A program made the position numbers and the translations under genes. The notes beneath the pieces are model-generated. The model did not search any database, was not told where the DNA came from, and was given only the letters and a program-made list of their open reading frames with translations. From contig VWZL01000877.1 in assembly GCA_013396915.1 (NCBI GenBank), forward strand, positions 691,296 through 755,295: DNA of 64,000 nt, written 5' to 3'. This DNA is from Stercorarius parasiticus. Lineage: Eukaryota > Chordata > Aves > Charadriiformes > Stercorariidae. Below, piece by piece: positions 35,111 through 48,178 of the stretch (the stretch's first letter is position 1; each line of letters opens with the position of its first letter).

Positions 35111-37895
35111 TTCCCTAATTTCAGTTATCTGCACCGACATATAGGTACTGAAACACCACATTTAGCCCAAGTCCCAGCTTACATCACTCTTTGAGGTATA
35201 TAACAGAGAAGAAAACAGAAGAAAATGACTAATATAACAAACACAAGCCAACCTTCCTGAGCTCCTAAAGGCTGTAGCTGAGGATCCAGCAGAATTAGTC
35301 CCAAGCCATTATGCACTAGCTGCACTTTTGCTTACATTAAGCCAACCAACGCTTTGGAGAGTAATATACTTCTATCAGTCATTCATAGCATCATAATGTC
35401 AGTAATTTAACTCCTTTGGGCTTTCTGTAAGATCTCTGCAAAAAAACAAGTGGAAGAAAGTCTATGGCTGCTGCCTTAGGCCTTCTGTGGGTGTTAAATA
35501 CATGTAGGCAAATAGCTGACAAACCACATATTCAAACTAGCATATGCATATTCATTCATTTTACCCAGGTTTGCGTAGGACTGGTTTAAACTTCGTCAAG
35601 AAAAAGCGTTCTCCCTTCTTCCCTCTCTTAGTCCTACAACCGTTTATTGTAAGAAAGTAGCACCCTAAACTCTACTTGGTGGGTGTAGCCTAAAGAATGA
35701 TGAGAAATAGAGGGAACATACATACCTACTGTGTGTACGTACCTCTTGTAGGCTCAGTTCCCCAGCATGCCATCTCTGCACATGGTGCTTTTTAGACCAA
35801 GAAAGGAGCACTGTTTTTAGCAGCTCCGTTATAGCATCTCTTTATTCCCACATAAACCTCTGTAGTTAAATGCTCTTGAAGACAGTGGAGATGGGCAGCC
35901 ACTGTCAGTAAGGAGACTGAAATATAAGGTAGTTAGTAGCAGAACTGTGGTCTCTGCACCTGGGTTTTTCCAGGAGCGCCGCAGAAAGGAGAGCTCCTGC
36001 ACACCCGGCTCCCTGCAGGACTGGGCGGTCACCTGAGATGGGAGATGTGGCCACAGCTTCGGGAGCAGCCATGGAGGAGTCCTAGCCTCATGATCATGTG
36101 GTAGGCTCTCAGGCCATATTTTTTAATCTCTCCACAACTGTCTTATGCTCAAATAGCATCATGATGGTAAACCATCAGGAGTATAAGGGACTGGAAAGGT
36201 AAAAGACTCTCCCTCCATCTGCAGGGAATCAGGAACAAGGCCAAAAGAACTTAAAGCTGCTGGAGTGTACTTCTCAAGTTCACATGTTCAGGACTCCTAC
36301 CTGGACTGAGAGCAGACACAGGTGAAAGCTGGTGTTGTCCCACGGGAGATGAGAAAGGAGCCCTGCCTCCTACGCTTAATTCTCACCTTTTCAGGAAGGT
36401 TTTAATTCACTAGATATTTGGCATTTGTGGTACCTCGTTTCCTTCTGTGTCTGCCCTGGGCATATTCCAGGACTCAGGTAGCACTAATAGCCACGTTTTA
36501 GGAATATTTGCCTTATTTGGTTGTGTGCTGAGATGGGCTCTGCAGGACTGCTTGCACTGGATGTGATCAGCAGTCCTTCCAGCTCTTCAGGCTGGTGGTG
36601 ACCTGTGCCACCTTGCTTCCTGCTGCAGTGGTGGGAACAGCTCCTGCCTCACTTAGATTTAATCAAGTCAGACTTGTTCTTACCTCCCTGCCGCTGCTCC
36701 TTGGCTGCTTCCTCTTTCTTGCTGACCCCAGCTGTCCCTGTTCATCTTCAGCAGATACCTCCTTGCTGTCCCCTTGTCCTTTTCTTCTGCTCCCAGCCCT
36801 CTCTTTCCCCAGTCCCTCCCCTCCTCTTCTGCAATTCTGTTTTTGTCTAGCTTTTGCCTATCTTTCGACTGATGCAATCTTTTCAAAGAAGGCTACCAAG
36901 TGTTATGTGCAACACCTATGGTTATGTCTAACACAAAATATCTAACACAACGGGTACTCAAATTTGATTTGACCTGTTGCTGCTTGTTTAATATAAGCAA
37001 GCATTTAATATTTATTGAGTACTTTTGACACTGGAATCATTTAATCAACATTTTCCCCCATCCTTTGTACTTATATATATACACATATTTATACAGGGCC
37101 AAACTTTTTTTCGAGGTGCGGCCTCTTTGCTGAGTAGAAAATCAATCCTGCTAGCGGTCAAAGCTTATTCTTGGCATCTGTGCATGTTTGTTAAACTTAT
37201 TCTTTTCCACTATCTCTTTCAAGTCATTGGATTATTCATCGTGAACTTTCTTAGACTTTCTAGTTCTGATTTTTTAATTGGATCTCTCCCCTGATATATT
37301 CCACGAAACTTGCAGTAACTTTTGCTCTGAGTGGCCTTCCTGCTGTGTTCCTGCCTATCACTCCAGTAAGGATTGTTCAGCAGAGGTCCTTTTGGATCTG
37401 GAGAGTGTGTACAGCAGTCAAGGTCTGCTGCGTACCGACTGCCTTGTACTGGCACCCAACCAGAACCTGTGGTGCTCACAGCTGCTGCACCTTTTTTGCC
37501 TACAGCACATTCTGAATTAGCATGTACTGAAAATATTCATTTCACAGATGTTCAGCTTCAAATTCCACTGTTTGGAAGACAGACTCCATTAGAAAAAGAG
37601 CAGATTTTAAGGAAAGAGTCTTCCCACGGACAAACGGAGCTTTTCACTGAAGCTCTTTGATTTTTTTTTGGAGTAGTCTTTGACATAGTGAAATGTCATT
37701 ATCTGGAGAAGTTTATTTAGTTCATATTAATTGTTGTTGTGTGTGTCCTAGGTTATGCTTACACTTGTGGTCGGTGTGCTAGCCCTGAAGTAATTAGATC
37801 AGCCACAGTAGGATCTGAGAGGAGTATCACCTACCTATATTACAATCCATATATTAAACTTAGAATTGTTGTGGTGGGATGGCTACTGATACATA

Positions 37896-37920
37896 TGAGG
37901 ATACATATTCTGTATCCTCA
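37896..37920. repeat. 10-bp perfect inverted repeat
   Basis: TGAGGATACA and TGTATCCTCA form a perfect 10-bp stem around a 5-base loop. There is no T-run after it and no sign of a gene, so it is a structural curiosity rather than a terminator. Confidence 0.85.
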
Positions 37921-40900
37921 GTCTCTTGATGCCCTTCTGGTATAAAATCCTAAAATAACAGAATTAAATGGATTTTTGCCATCGATTTCAATGGAATCAG
38001 GATTTCACTTCTAGTTTTTGTTTTGCCTTTGGTGTAATGCTACAAACTCTCAAAGTAGTCTGAAGATGTCTTTTTCCTTTCTGTTGCAGAGCATAAATTT
38101 TACTTTTACCTTCATCACCAGGACAGACATTACCAGGAGCTATCCTTTGGACAGAAGGAACATGAAAAGAACTGCAAAATTCTAGCTTGATGAATGCTTG
38201 CGAGGAATATTTTCAAATGTGTTTTTCCTCAAGGTTGCTGCTTCTGTGTGCAATGGTTGCTCATTTTATTCAGACAGCACCTGTCTGATCATTATTTTTT
38301 AAAGAGTTCTAGTAATCCATAAACTTAATCTAGAAAAGAAAATGTCCTGTTGCTAAAGTACTCTGGTAGAATCACACGCTTGCTTTGACTACTCCTTATA
38401 AGGTGTAACTGAAGCATTTTCTTCACTAGATGTATATAGGCTCTTCTGTGCCTTGCTGTGGTCTCCTTCCTCCCTTTTCCTAATTTTTAAGATACCTTTT
38501 CTTTCACTGCTTCAGAATTTCCTTACTACTCTTACAGCGAAAATTCCTCTAATATCAGCAGCTAAAATAAACAGCCTGGAGTTTAAGGCCACCGCAGGAG
38601 CAGAAATTCCAGAACTTGTTGTAGACTATAGGAAGTATCATGAAAACTACAGAGAACGTGGTGCCCTTTTATTTAAGGCCCTGTCCCAGCTTTGATGGCG
38701 GCTCTGAATGTCATGAGGCACCATGGATGGATGGATAGGTACATAATGCTGAACTGCCTCTATGTCTGGAGTTAAAAATGGTTTATGTTTGTCTTCTGCT
38801 GACAGCATTTATACTCTCCATCCACATGCTACACATGCTACTAAGATTGGCACTATTTCCCAGCTTTTTGGTGGTGAATATTTGCCATGAAAAGGGCACT
38901 TGACTACTCCAGAAATGAAAAACGCAGCCACGAATCCTCCCTTTCTCTTTCAATTAGGAATGCTAGAATGGACCTGCTGACCTCTGCTTCCAGTGTTGCC
39001 TCTGCCTAGTGGATCACTGATCAGTAGTTGCTTCTGAGCACTGGAGTTGGGAGTTGAGTCTGTGTCTCAGCCATGGTGTCCTCAAAGGCAGCGGCCCGCC
39101 TTCCTGGACTGCTGGACTGTGTGTCCAGCACCATCAGAGGAACAGAGGATCTTCTCTCATGTGTCTTCTTTGGTTCCTCCTATTTTCTCCCGGTCCTGTG
39201 GGAGAGGAAAGTGAACAAGTTCTGGCTGGGTGCCCAGTACAAGGCAGTAGGCACGAAGCAGGCCCTCCGTTGACATCCTTACTGGAATGACAGGCAGGAA
39301 CACAGCAGAAAGGCCACTCAGAGCAAAAGTAACCCTGAATTTCTCAGAGCATAATATCAGGGGAGAGATCCACCTAAAGAGGGGACTAAGTGAGCAGCAG
39401 TGTGGGTGTTTGGCTGTTGGCTGGGGCCAGCCTCTCAAAATGGTGGTGTGAATAGCACCTCAGTGTTATTCACATATGACACTGTTCACTATATGACATG
39501 TAGGTAATAAAAACAACTTTTTGTTTTCACTTATTCGGGTTAAGGAGAAATTTATATGCTTTGGACTGTCTTCTGACTGAACTTATAATGAATTGGAAAA
39601 ACTCATGGGAAACAGAACAAAGAAAATCCTCTTATTGTATCTGGAACAGCAACCCTTCAGCTGTGTTTCTATACATAATAAGATTCACTTACTTTGTTAC
39701 TACTGAACCTTTAATTCTTAGGACAGAAGATATAGACAGCTATGAGTAGAATATATTGTAATATATTACAAACCAGAATATTTTGATTCCTTACTTCTAT
39801 GAAATGTTCTGTTGTGCTCAAAAGTAGCAAAGTTTCTGCTGACAAACTGCTATGAAGTGGCTCAATCACTAGTGGAGACTGAAATAATTATATATATATG
39901 CACATATACAATTTTCCAATGGAAGGTCTCTTCCCTGCAGCTGATGGTGAGAAAAAAAAAAGATATGAGAAGAAAATTTTAATGAATTAAGCAGAGTTGT
40001 AAAACAATAAAAGAAATTGCTTTCATCATATTTAGCAATTAGACGACAGTTTGTTTAGAACTACTGAGACCAGAAAGGAGTTTTACACCTGATCAAAAAG
40101 ACGAATTTTTAAGTTCTCTCTTTAGAAATGCAACACTCCCATAACTGCAAGTGCTGAACTGCACTTCACTGCTTACAGCCTGGGTCATTGTCGGGGAATT
40201 TCAGTGTAATGACTCATTTAGCTGTGACTTGTGATGGCTAAGGAACAGTCTCACTCTTCTTTTTTGCCACACCTTACACAACATGGTGTATTCTACTGCA
40301 GAAAGATGTGGTGGGCAGCTGGAAGCAGTAGTTAAGTCACTGCAGCTAAAAAGACCTGAGATCAACTATTAACACCCATTAAGTTTCAATGCTAAAGTTT
40401 GCAAATCTCTAAGAAGTAAGTGTCATAAGCACACAGACAAGCAGTATTTCCTGAGCTCTGAAAGTAATTTTCCTTTCAACACTCCTACAGTCCTGGCATT
40501 TGTAATGTTTCTTTTGGTACCGAAGTTGTGGGTAGAAGAATGCAAGAATGTCTGTGCATATTTAAGATACTAATCCCAGATTATTTTAAAAAGTCAGCAC
40601 TTAGATAACATTAAAAAAGGAAGAACTAGTGAAGTGGGTTGGTTTTGGTGTTTCTGGTCATGAACTAATCATGCAGCGTTTGCTTTTCTCCTCTTAAGGA
40701 TGGTGATTCTTTTACAAAGGGCAGAGACAAAGCAATCCAATCATTTAAATATGAGATAGTTTTATAGATTTACACTCTAACTTACATGTAGCTCAAGTTC
40801 AGTATTTGTCTTGGCTGAAATTATGAGTAATACACTACATTGGCAAAAGCTTTGAAAAACGAAATGGCCCACCGTCTTTCTCATCTGATACAGTAGCTCT

Positions 40901-41957
40901 CTTACACTGTTTTTGAGAACCAGGACATTTTTAAAAGTCATACCTCTAATAGAGTTGAAGCAGAAGTTATCTCTAAGTTCAAAACCACAACAGCATCTAT
41001 TTCATCGAATCCAGCCAAGTACTGATTGCAGTTAATTCAGTTACGTTGACAGACTGATCCCTGACAGCTTTCAAACTCACAAATAAAAAGCATTAACTTG
41101 TCTTCTGAAGCCTCTGAGCTTGTCTGAAACCTGTTCTCTTGCCATTACCCAAGTGAGGGCCCTCCTCAAGGAGTGCTGTGCTCGACCCACCTTGGTCCCC
41201 TAAGTGAAGCTGCAGGCACCGAGATCTTCAAAGAGGGTTCGCCAGTATGGGAGTTCCCCAATATGGGGGAAAGTGAGAGAGTCAGGGTTTCCTGAAATTG
41301 GTTCCCTCGACACTCCAGAAATGCAAAGGAGTGTCTTCCTCAGGATGGTGTAAGGAGGTGACACTTCCTTCTGTAAGAAGGGTGTAAACATGCTTTTTCC
41401 CTTCCCACCTCCATTGCTTTCTGCATAATCACCTGTTTTTCCTCTCTGGAGGCCCAGGCACAAGCATATAAGAATACTTCTCATTTTCTTTGGCCTTGCT
41501 CCACTGCTTCAAGGCCTTTTGCAGGTTTTACTGCCAAGCTCTCACTTGACTGATGTCTCTCTATTACTGTTCTTCCTGTATGAAATGTGTTCTTGTAGGA
41601 GTGGTTGGCAGGTGCTGGGTGCCTGGATAGCTCTGAATTGTTTGGTACTAGAGGTAGTGGGTATTAAACATAATTAATCTCCCTTCCTCCATCAGCCTTT
41701 CCCTTTTACCCACCTAATCACACTGGTGGTGTATTTGTGTAACTCAGTTACACGCTCCCTGCTGTGTATCTTTGTAAGCGGATGTCTGGATGAGGCACCA
41801 TCAGAAAGGGCTATTCAGTCAACCAGGAGACCACAGTGGGCAATCACTGTCCCTGGCCAGACAAACAGGCTATGTGCAGCTCTGCTGAATGCTGGTGGTG
41901 ACGAAGGTTCAGCTGGGTTACAGCAATTTTTGCCCTAATCAGGATGCTAACTCTAAG

Positions 41958-41971
41958 GTTTCCCTAGCAAC
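41958..41971. promoter_or_regulatory. X-box-like (RFX) site
   Basis: GTTTCCCTAGCAAC matches the RFX X-box layout: a GTTnCC half, a two-base spacer and RGCAAC. Such sites mark cilia-gene promoters, but no promoter or exon is evident nearby. Confidence 0.25.
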
Positions 41972-42439
41972 AGGAGCCGTAAGTCCAAAGTGACATGTTA
42001 TTTCTACCAATCTTTTATTTCATTTTCCGTAGGTAATTGCAGGTAAGTCCTCCAGCAGCTGTTCCAAAGCAGGATGAAGTGGTCAATACATTTCATTCTG
42101 CTACTTGCAAATAGGAGTATATTAGGGAACGGTGTCAACAGACTTTTATCTGAGCCACTGAATCTGTGTATGAATAAATATTATCTGAATAGGTAGGTTC
42201 ACTTTCTTTGTAAAATTATGAAATACACCAGCAATGAAATATCAGGCTTTTCAATTACATGACTAAATAGAAGTGCAGCTCACATTACTCAAACTGAAGT
42301 ATATCATTTAGATAAGAGACCTGAAAATCAAATTCTTACCATGTGTCTCTCAGTAGCACTGTGGACTTCCCCGTCACTCCAGTGATTTCATCCTTTTACT
42401 ATTAGCAGAAAGAACAAAAGAAAAAGGGCTGTTTAATTC

Positions 42440-42760
42440 CCCTTTTCTTTCTTGCCAGCACTAGCTAAACAGCACCCTCAGTCTTTGAATGCTGTAAAAA
42501 AATTGGAAGAAGCAGTTAACGTTAGATGGGAGACTTGCAGAACATTTGCAAACATCTGGTAATAATTGCGGGAGTGAGTTGTTATAAAGCACAGCTCTGC
42601 TCATTCCACATTAGATCAGCTCTCTGTCATGCAGTTGCTTGGCGAAGGGAGCACTTTACAATATCTGCACTGGTTCCAATTAGTTTCTTGGGAAGTGCCA
42701 GGTACAGATTGAAAGACCGTGTCTTGCTCTCTGGGTGCTAGCAAGCACTTGTGATTAGCA
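42440..42760. promoter_or_regulatory. enhancer-like block
   Basis: Single-copy, repeat-free sequence with TAATAATTGC, TTGCAAACATCTGG (E-box CATCTG), CCAATTAG and AGTTAACG motifs clustered in about 320 bases. Conservation is suspected from texture only. Confidence 0.2.
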
Positions 42761-42832
42761 GCTGTGCTAGGGCTAAAAATCTTAACAGTCACGTGAAAAG
42801 GGGATAGGAATTTTTTCCTGTGTTGTCCTTAG

Positions 42833-42897
42833 CACTGGAACTTCCATTTCTTGCTAGGACTAACAAAGCTTGGCTTTGTCCGGAGGATATGACTTTG
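42833..42897 (+). CDS. candidate 65-base internal exon
   Basis: A strong pyrimidine tract (ttttttcctgtgttgtccttag) precedes it and a gtaagg donor follows at 42898. Only one frame is open: two carried-over bases and 21 codons, including LELPFLARTNKAWLCPEDM, ending in phase 0. No family is recognised and no partner exon with the right phase was identified. Short length makes chance likely. Confidence 0.13.
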
Positions 42898-43927
42898 GTA
42901 AGGCAGAGGAAGCTTTCATGAGGAAATGACTTAAAAGACACACGATGATCTGGTGTAAGCAGTTGTTACTCTTCAGAGTATTGAATAAGCATGCTCTTTC
43001 TTTTTTATGAGAGACAGGTTTGGTTTTGAAAAGACAAATGAATCTTGACAGACTTGATACTTCTCTTATATTCTCATTTTGTAGATTTTTCCAAGAACTA
43101 GAAGCCTTGGTGTGGTGATTTGAAAACTGAATCTAAAGACAAAGAGACAGAGAAGCAGGATAAATCTTAGTACTCATCTTACCGTTAACTAAAATGAGGA
43201 GTTTGTCCAAAACTGATCTCTGCTAATTTAGTCAGAAAAAGGCAAAAGAACAATTTCACTTTATTGGTCTCTGGTTTGCAGTGAAGGATGGGTTTTGAAA
43301 TTCCTGAATGCCCTTCAAGGGGATGGAGGAAGAGCAGGGGGTAGAGAAGAGAGGGCAGGGAGTAAAGGACATACAGCTTGTATTTCTGATCATCATGGTC
43401 TTCCAGGAATAGAAGTAACACTTTTCAAGCTGCTTACCGGTTGCTTTCAGCAGTGGGAGCCCCCTCCGGCGTTTATGTCTCAAACGCTCCCTTTGGCTGT
43501 TCAGCCTGAGACTTAATAAGCAAGGACACAAGCTACTAACAAAAGAAGAAATGTTCCACTTATTATTCAATCTTAGAGCAATACTTAGAGCACTTTCTGT
43601 GTTTATTTAACACAGGTAAATGTAGTGCAGGCAAGGCCAAAATACAGATACATCAATCCGAGCCGCAGAACATTTTTCATACCACTCTCAGGCATACACC
43701 CAGGTCTTAGCATAACCACTGAGTAGCTGCCTGGAGTCTCCCCTGCTAAGGATTCAGACAGTCTGTTTAGTTTGTCTGAAGCTGCCCAGACTTCCTCTAC
43801 CCATCTTTTTTTTTCCCCTACACATTTGGATTTCCTCTACATACCTGTTTCCTGACCAACTTAAGCATCTACAAAAAGCCTGCAAACCCAATCCATGGTT
43901 TTCTGTCAAAGAGCACAGAACAGAAAA

Positions 43928-44430
43928 GCATCGTGCTGGAAAGGACGTCAAAAAGTCACCTGGAACTTTCCCCTATCAAGACAGGATCAACTACCATTTC
44001 TGACAGATCTTTCTCTAACTTGTTCCCGAAGATCTCCAAGGATATCTAGTTGGAATACTCTCTAATCAATACATTCTTAATCCGTATCATTTCCAAACTT
44101 TTCCTAGCATTTCATCTGGACTTTTTGGATTGAAATGTAATCCATTATTTCATAACCTTTCCCTCACAGATGACCTTGTTTTACATATCTGTCAGTATCC
44201 TCTTCCAGGCCTCTCTTCTGGAGACTGAGGATTGTTTATGTCAGTCAACTATTAGGTCTGTCTTTCCAGCATCCAGTTTTGCAGACCTCTGATCATTCTT
44301 GTTACCCTCCTATGGACTGTCTCCACTTGGCCTACCTCCTGCTCAAAGTTCAGTGCCCAAACCTCATAGTACTCTGAGTGGAAAAACAAGTCTCCATCAA
44401 GTTTTATTTTTCAGGGGTATCGTGAAGAAG
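43928..44430 (-). mobile_element. ancient CR1 LINE relic, antisense
   Basis: Read antisense, the + strand follows the 3' end of old amniote CR1 in the expected order: ctggaaaggacgtcaaaaagtcacctgg, tcaagacaggatcaactacc, tctttctctaacttgttc, tcctcttccaggcctctcttctggagactga, ctctgatcattcttgttaccctcc, and a segment around gttcagtgcccaaacc...gtactctgagtgg. The coding part is too decayed to give an open frame. Divergence is much higher than in the copies at 21824 and 53685. The boundary on the right is approximate. Confidence 0.75.
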
Positions 44431-44785
44431 CTTTCTCCTAGTTGCTCCAAATCATCTTTTCCTAGAGGATGCTCCAGCTGGACTCCAGTGGGAAGCAGTC
44501 TGCAGGGTCACCCCGCTCATAGAGCTCAGTCTGCGGGGGCCCTCTGCAAAAACTAACAGACCCTGCAGGAGCCAGGTAGGCTGGCTCATGGTCCCTAATG
44601 TAGCCAGAGAAATTTGCAGTCTGTTATATATATCAGCACCGATGCCAGGCTATACTCATTTTACAGTGCCCTGCTTAATTGTGTCAGCTAGAGAGCCGTC
44701 ACAGTAAGAGGACAGCAGATACCCGTGATGGACACAGTGAGGAGGCAGAGGAGAGGGGAAGCCAAGCATATTCCTTGTTTTTCAG

Positions 44786-44912
44786 CGCTTCCAGGGACAG
44801 AATGGTGTACAGGAGAGCCTTTTCCTCAGGGCAACTGGTCCTGCTTACAACCATGTGAAATTCAGGGACAAAATAACTGGTCTGTCAAGAAATTTAGCCA
44901 GTGGAAGCGCAG
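44786..44912 (+). CDS. candidate exon with GC donor
   Basis: The acceptor tattccttgtttttcag (AG at 44784-44785) precedes 127 bases that end AGCGCAG, followed by gcaagt, which fits the consensus of the minor GC-AG intron class. One open frame runs through: two carried-over bases and 41 codons, with pieces GTEWCTGEPFPQGNWSC and NNWSVKKFSQWKR, leaving two bases. Three cysteines and several tryptophans give it a secreted-domain flavour, but no family is recognised. The open frame extends beyond both splice sites, so it is not informative about the boundaries. Confidence 0.12.
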
Positions 44913-47900
44913 GCAAGTAGCTACCAAAGGACCTTTGTACTCTCTAAGGTCATCGGTAGAGTCAGACTTTTCTCACAAAATTGTTTGTACATCCATGTCT
45001 CATTTGGACAAAAAAGGGAAACATTCCAATCTGAAGGAACAAAGACTTTATTTGATTTGCTGGTTGCCGTCTTGAAAGGCTCTTGTCAGCCTGACTTTTG
45101 CCTAGGGGGAGAGAATTGCCATGGTGTGAGGCTTCCAGGCAGATGGCTGGAAGCAAGCGCCAGGCTCAGCGCCTCCCTGTCAGCCCAGCTGTAGCTCCCA
45201 GATTGGAAGGATCTCACTCTCTTTGCCTCTAGGTAGAAAACGTGAATGATAAGAGCCTGACAGAAATGTCAGCTCCCAGCTGCGTGACAATTCCTCCCCA
45301 ACACAAATTTAAAATAAGAGTCAGGTAAAATTGGAAATTTTCAAAGAAATATTATCTGATGGACAGTTATTAAAAGGGCATTTTCCGCAGAAAAGAATGA
45401 CATCCTTTCCATGCTGGCAGGAAACTGCCAACCATTTTTGCTCACTGATGCCTCAAAACCTTTCAGTTGTTTTCCAGATGCTCTTTTCTCATCATTGAGC
45501 TGTTGGCTCGGATTCCCCCTTGCGACCCCTCTCACAGCCTCTCCTGTGAGCCTCACCCTGCTCACTCCGCCTGCCCATTTTCCCTGCTCCCCTTTCCCCT
45601 CTCATCAGTGCCCCTCTGCTTTTCCAGCAAGAGAAAAAAGGGAGTAAAGAGCAGAACTTACCAATCAGGGTGAGCTTGATAGTAGTGTTTGCAAAAGATA
45701 GTGTTGCCAGGCTGGTGATGCCAGCTTTCATGTTTCTTTCTTAATTATTTTGCTCCAATCAGAGTTAAAATTTGTTAGGTCGCTTATACTTCCTTGTTTA
45801 TACAACGTCTTGTATTTTGACATTTCGGCTTCAGCAGGAGTCTCTAAATCCAGACGCAGCTGAACAAAGGGAACCTGGGGAGAGAAGGCAAGGAGAAGTG
45901 GGAACCATAAGGAAACTGTAGCTCACCATTACTTCTATCCTCCTGTATGTTTTTCCACAGCTGATACAGTCACAGCTGCACAATCTCTCCATCAACGCAC
46001 ATTGGTACTGGATCTTGCTGCTCCTAGATGACATAATTCTACTAAAAACAACTTAACAGCCATTTTTCTGAAATGGCTTGCCCTTTACCTCTGACACCTT
46101 CCCTGGGAAGCACGTTGCCAGTCCCCAGACCTGTTAGAGGTACGGTTCCTGGATAACCTCCCCACTGCCAGAACGTGCTTACTTCTGGGACATGGGGGTT
46201 TTTCCATCACAGCTACACCCTCCTGGTTACTCTGTTTTGCTTGGCTGCAATTTACTGCCAAAACCATGGGCAATCTGCTGTCTACTGGCCACATGTCACC
46301 GTTCACATCCTTTTACAATTATTGATCAGCACTTAGGTAGGCGCAGAACTCCAGCACTCCTGTCCTGTTAGCTCAGCAGGAACGCAGCTAACATCCCAAG
46401 ATACCACAGCATTCATCACCTGTACTGATGCATCTTCCTGCTTTTTGCAATGTTTTCCAGCGCTAACACTCCTGGAGTGAAACCCCTCTTTAGCAGGGTG
46501 AGAAATAAAAACCCCAGTCCTAGACCCAGCTGGTGGTTGCAGGCGAAGCAGGTTGCCATACTTTTCCTTCAGATTCCTTCTAAATCTAAATCAGCTTCTC
46601 TGGGCCTCCTACTGACATCTTCAGTAGGAATTTTTAATGTGTGCACTGCAGGCCTCACCTTCTGTATTTCTACATCTGTATGTGTATTTATGTGAGGTCA
46701 AGTAAAGTGACATCCAGCGGGGGAGGCAAGTGCCAAACACAACTATGGCGTTGGCTGGCTCTTGCTCGGGGACCGGAGGGGTGATCAGAGCCAGTGCATG
46801 AGCCTCCGTTCCTTCCCCCGTACATCCAGCTTCCTGCAAACAATCGACTGCAGAAGTCACCGCTTTCTGCCAGCTAGCAATACCCTGTTACCAGTAATTG
46901 CAAAAGCCATTAATAAAAGAGGGGAAGGGGGGAAGCAAGACACAAAAGGGAATAAATACTGTACATAGCCGGAAGGCTTTTCCCTCCCACACATATGATT
47001 CACTGTTGCTCCTTGCCTCACATGGGAAAATGTTGTCCTGCTGAATATGTACCTTAAAGGCAACTCTGCCTCAGAGACATCACATATGCATATTGATAAC
47101 ATGCACTTTGTAGTGCCTAGAGATGTTTTTAACGAGGCTTGCTGAAATGTACCAACAACTTTCTCTCTTTTCCTTCTGTGTGCCACAGATGATTTTTAAA
47201 TGTGTTTCCTGGTGGTCTTTATCCCCTGTGAGAAAGCAAAAGGATGGCACAGACAATAATAATTCAGGATGGCAGGAGAGTGGAGAAATAGCTTTCCATC
47301 CTCCCCAGTCTTGCAGGCTGGCATGGGCCTGGGAACCTCAGTTCCCTTGAAACCTCCACATAAGATCTTGGAGTTTTCCACATAGCGACTAGAGAAACAT
47401 AAAAAGCACCGCTTAATGGATTAAAGGGAGAAGGCCGGGAGAGAGGCCACTCTGCCAGCAGCGGGGTGGGTGCAGGACCACTCTGTGCAGGTCACCCCTG
47501 GGGGCTCACACCCCATTAAACTCCATCTGCCTCTGCACCTCTCATTAACCTTACTACACAATTGGCAGAAGTCAGGCGAAGCTTTCTTGTGATCTCAAGG
47601 TGGTGGGAAGAGCAGTGACATGTACACCAAGTCCATCCAAGCCTAAGCTTCCAGTCTCCCATTGTGTAGCCCTTTTTAACTAACACTATTCAATTAACAT
47701 AATTTATTTTCAATAGCTGCCTCATGGTGTCACCAGCAATGGACATTCAGATCCATTGGAAGCATGGCCACAGAAACACTGAAATCCCGCACACCCTATT
47801 CTGTCCTCTGTGGAATAACTGGTACCCTTGTACCCATAAGATACCTTTCTGGTCCCTTCCTACCACCAGAAAGTAGTAGACTCCACTGCATTCATGCTCC

Positions 47901-48023
47901 ATAAAAGGTTACACAGATGCAGTAGTACTCCAAAGTGTGGAGAAAACCCACAGCTCCCACCACCAGCACACCACTTTGCTGCCCAGTTTAAAATACAGTT
48001 CGAAATACTTCTGAAAGACAATA
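44913..48023. other. single-copy non-coding DNA
   Basis: Contains an enhancer-like block at 46840-47130 and otherwise only short overlapping open frames. A minus-strand ATG-plus-donor pair at 45662-45731 was considered and left out as a gene. Confidence 0.5.
46840..47130. promoter_or_regulatory. enhancer-like block
   Basis: Repeat-free apart from a short G-rich run; contains CCAGTAATTGC, GCCATTAATAAAAG, TATTGATAAC and TATGCATATTGAT motifs. Texture suggests a conserved element; no other support. Confidence 0.2.
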
Positions 48024-48178
48024 TCCTTCCTTCCTTTCCTCCTTCCTTCCTTTCCTCCTTCCTTCCTTTCCTCCTTCCTTCCTTCCTTCCTTCCTTCCTC
48101 CCTTCCTCCCTTCCTCCCTCCCTTCCTCCCTTCCTCCCTTCCTCCCTCCCTTCCTCCCTTCTCTCCTTTCCCTCCTCT
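48024..48178. repeat. 155-bp pure polypyrimidine microsatellite
   Basis: The + strand has only C and T for 155 bases. It begins with three copies of a 16-bp higher-order unit (ccttccttcctttcct at 48025-48072), continues as (CCTT)n and then as (CCTTCCTCC)-type units. The overlapping long open frames (REEG-type repeats on the minus strand) are products of this repeat and not genes. Such tracts can adopt triplex (H-DNA) structure. Confidence 0.97.

Larger units (their letters stand above)
35111..42439. other. single-copy non-coding DNA
   Basis: No gene or interspersed repeat recognised. Several pyrimidine-rich acceptor-like sites exist (for example ending at 38090), but no matching donor within a convincing open frame was found. 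A short hairpin and an X-box-like site are listed separately. An AT-repeat of about 25 bases lies near 39887-39911. Confidence 0.5.

Noticed and set aside
37896..37920. 10-bp hairpin as a transcription terminator
   Set aside because: Vertebrate DNA does not use such terminators and no T-run follows; it is kept only as an inverted repeat.
38091..38190. Strong + strand acceptor (ttttcctttctgttgcag) with two open frames after it
   Set aside because: Both frames reach a stop within about 32 codons, and neither a matching donor nor a polyadenylation signal was found nearby.
42340..42398. Minus-strand exon-like block with a very strong pyrimidine tract and gtaaga donor
   Set aside because: All three frames contain stops, so it is not coding. 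A non-coding RNA exon is possible but there is no partner exon to support it.
45662..45731. Minus-strand ATG with 23 open codons up to a strong gtaagt donor
   Set aside because: Start context is reasonable, but the length is easily reached by chance and no promoter, CpG-rich sequence or downstream exon was found.
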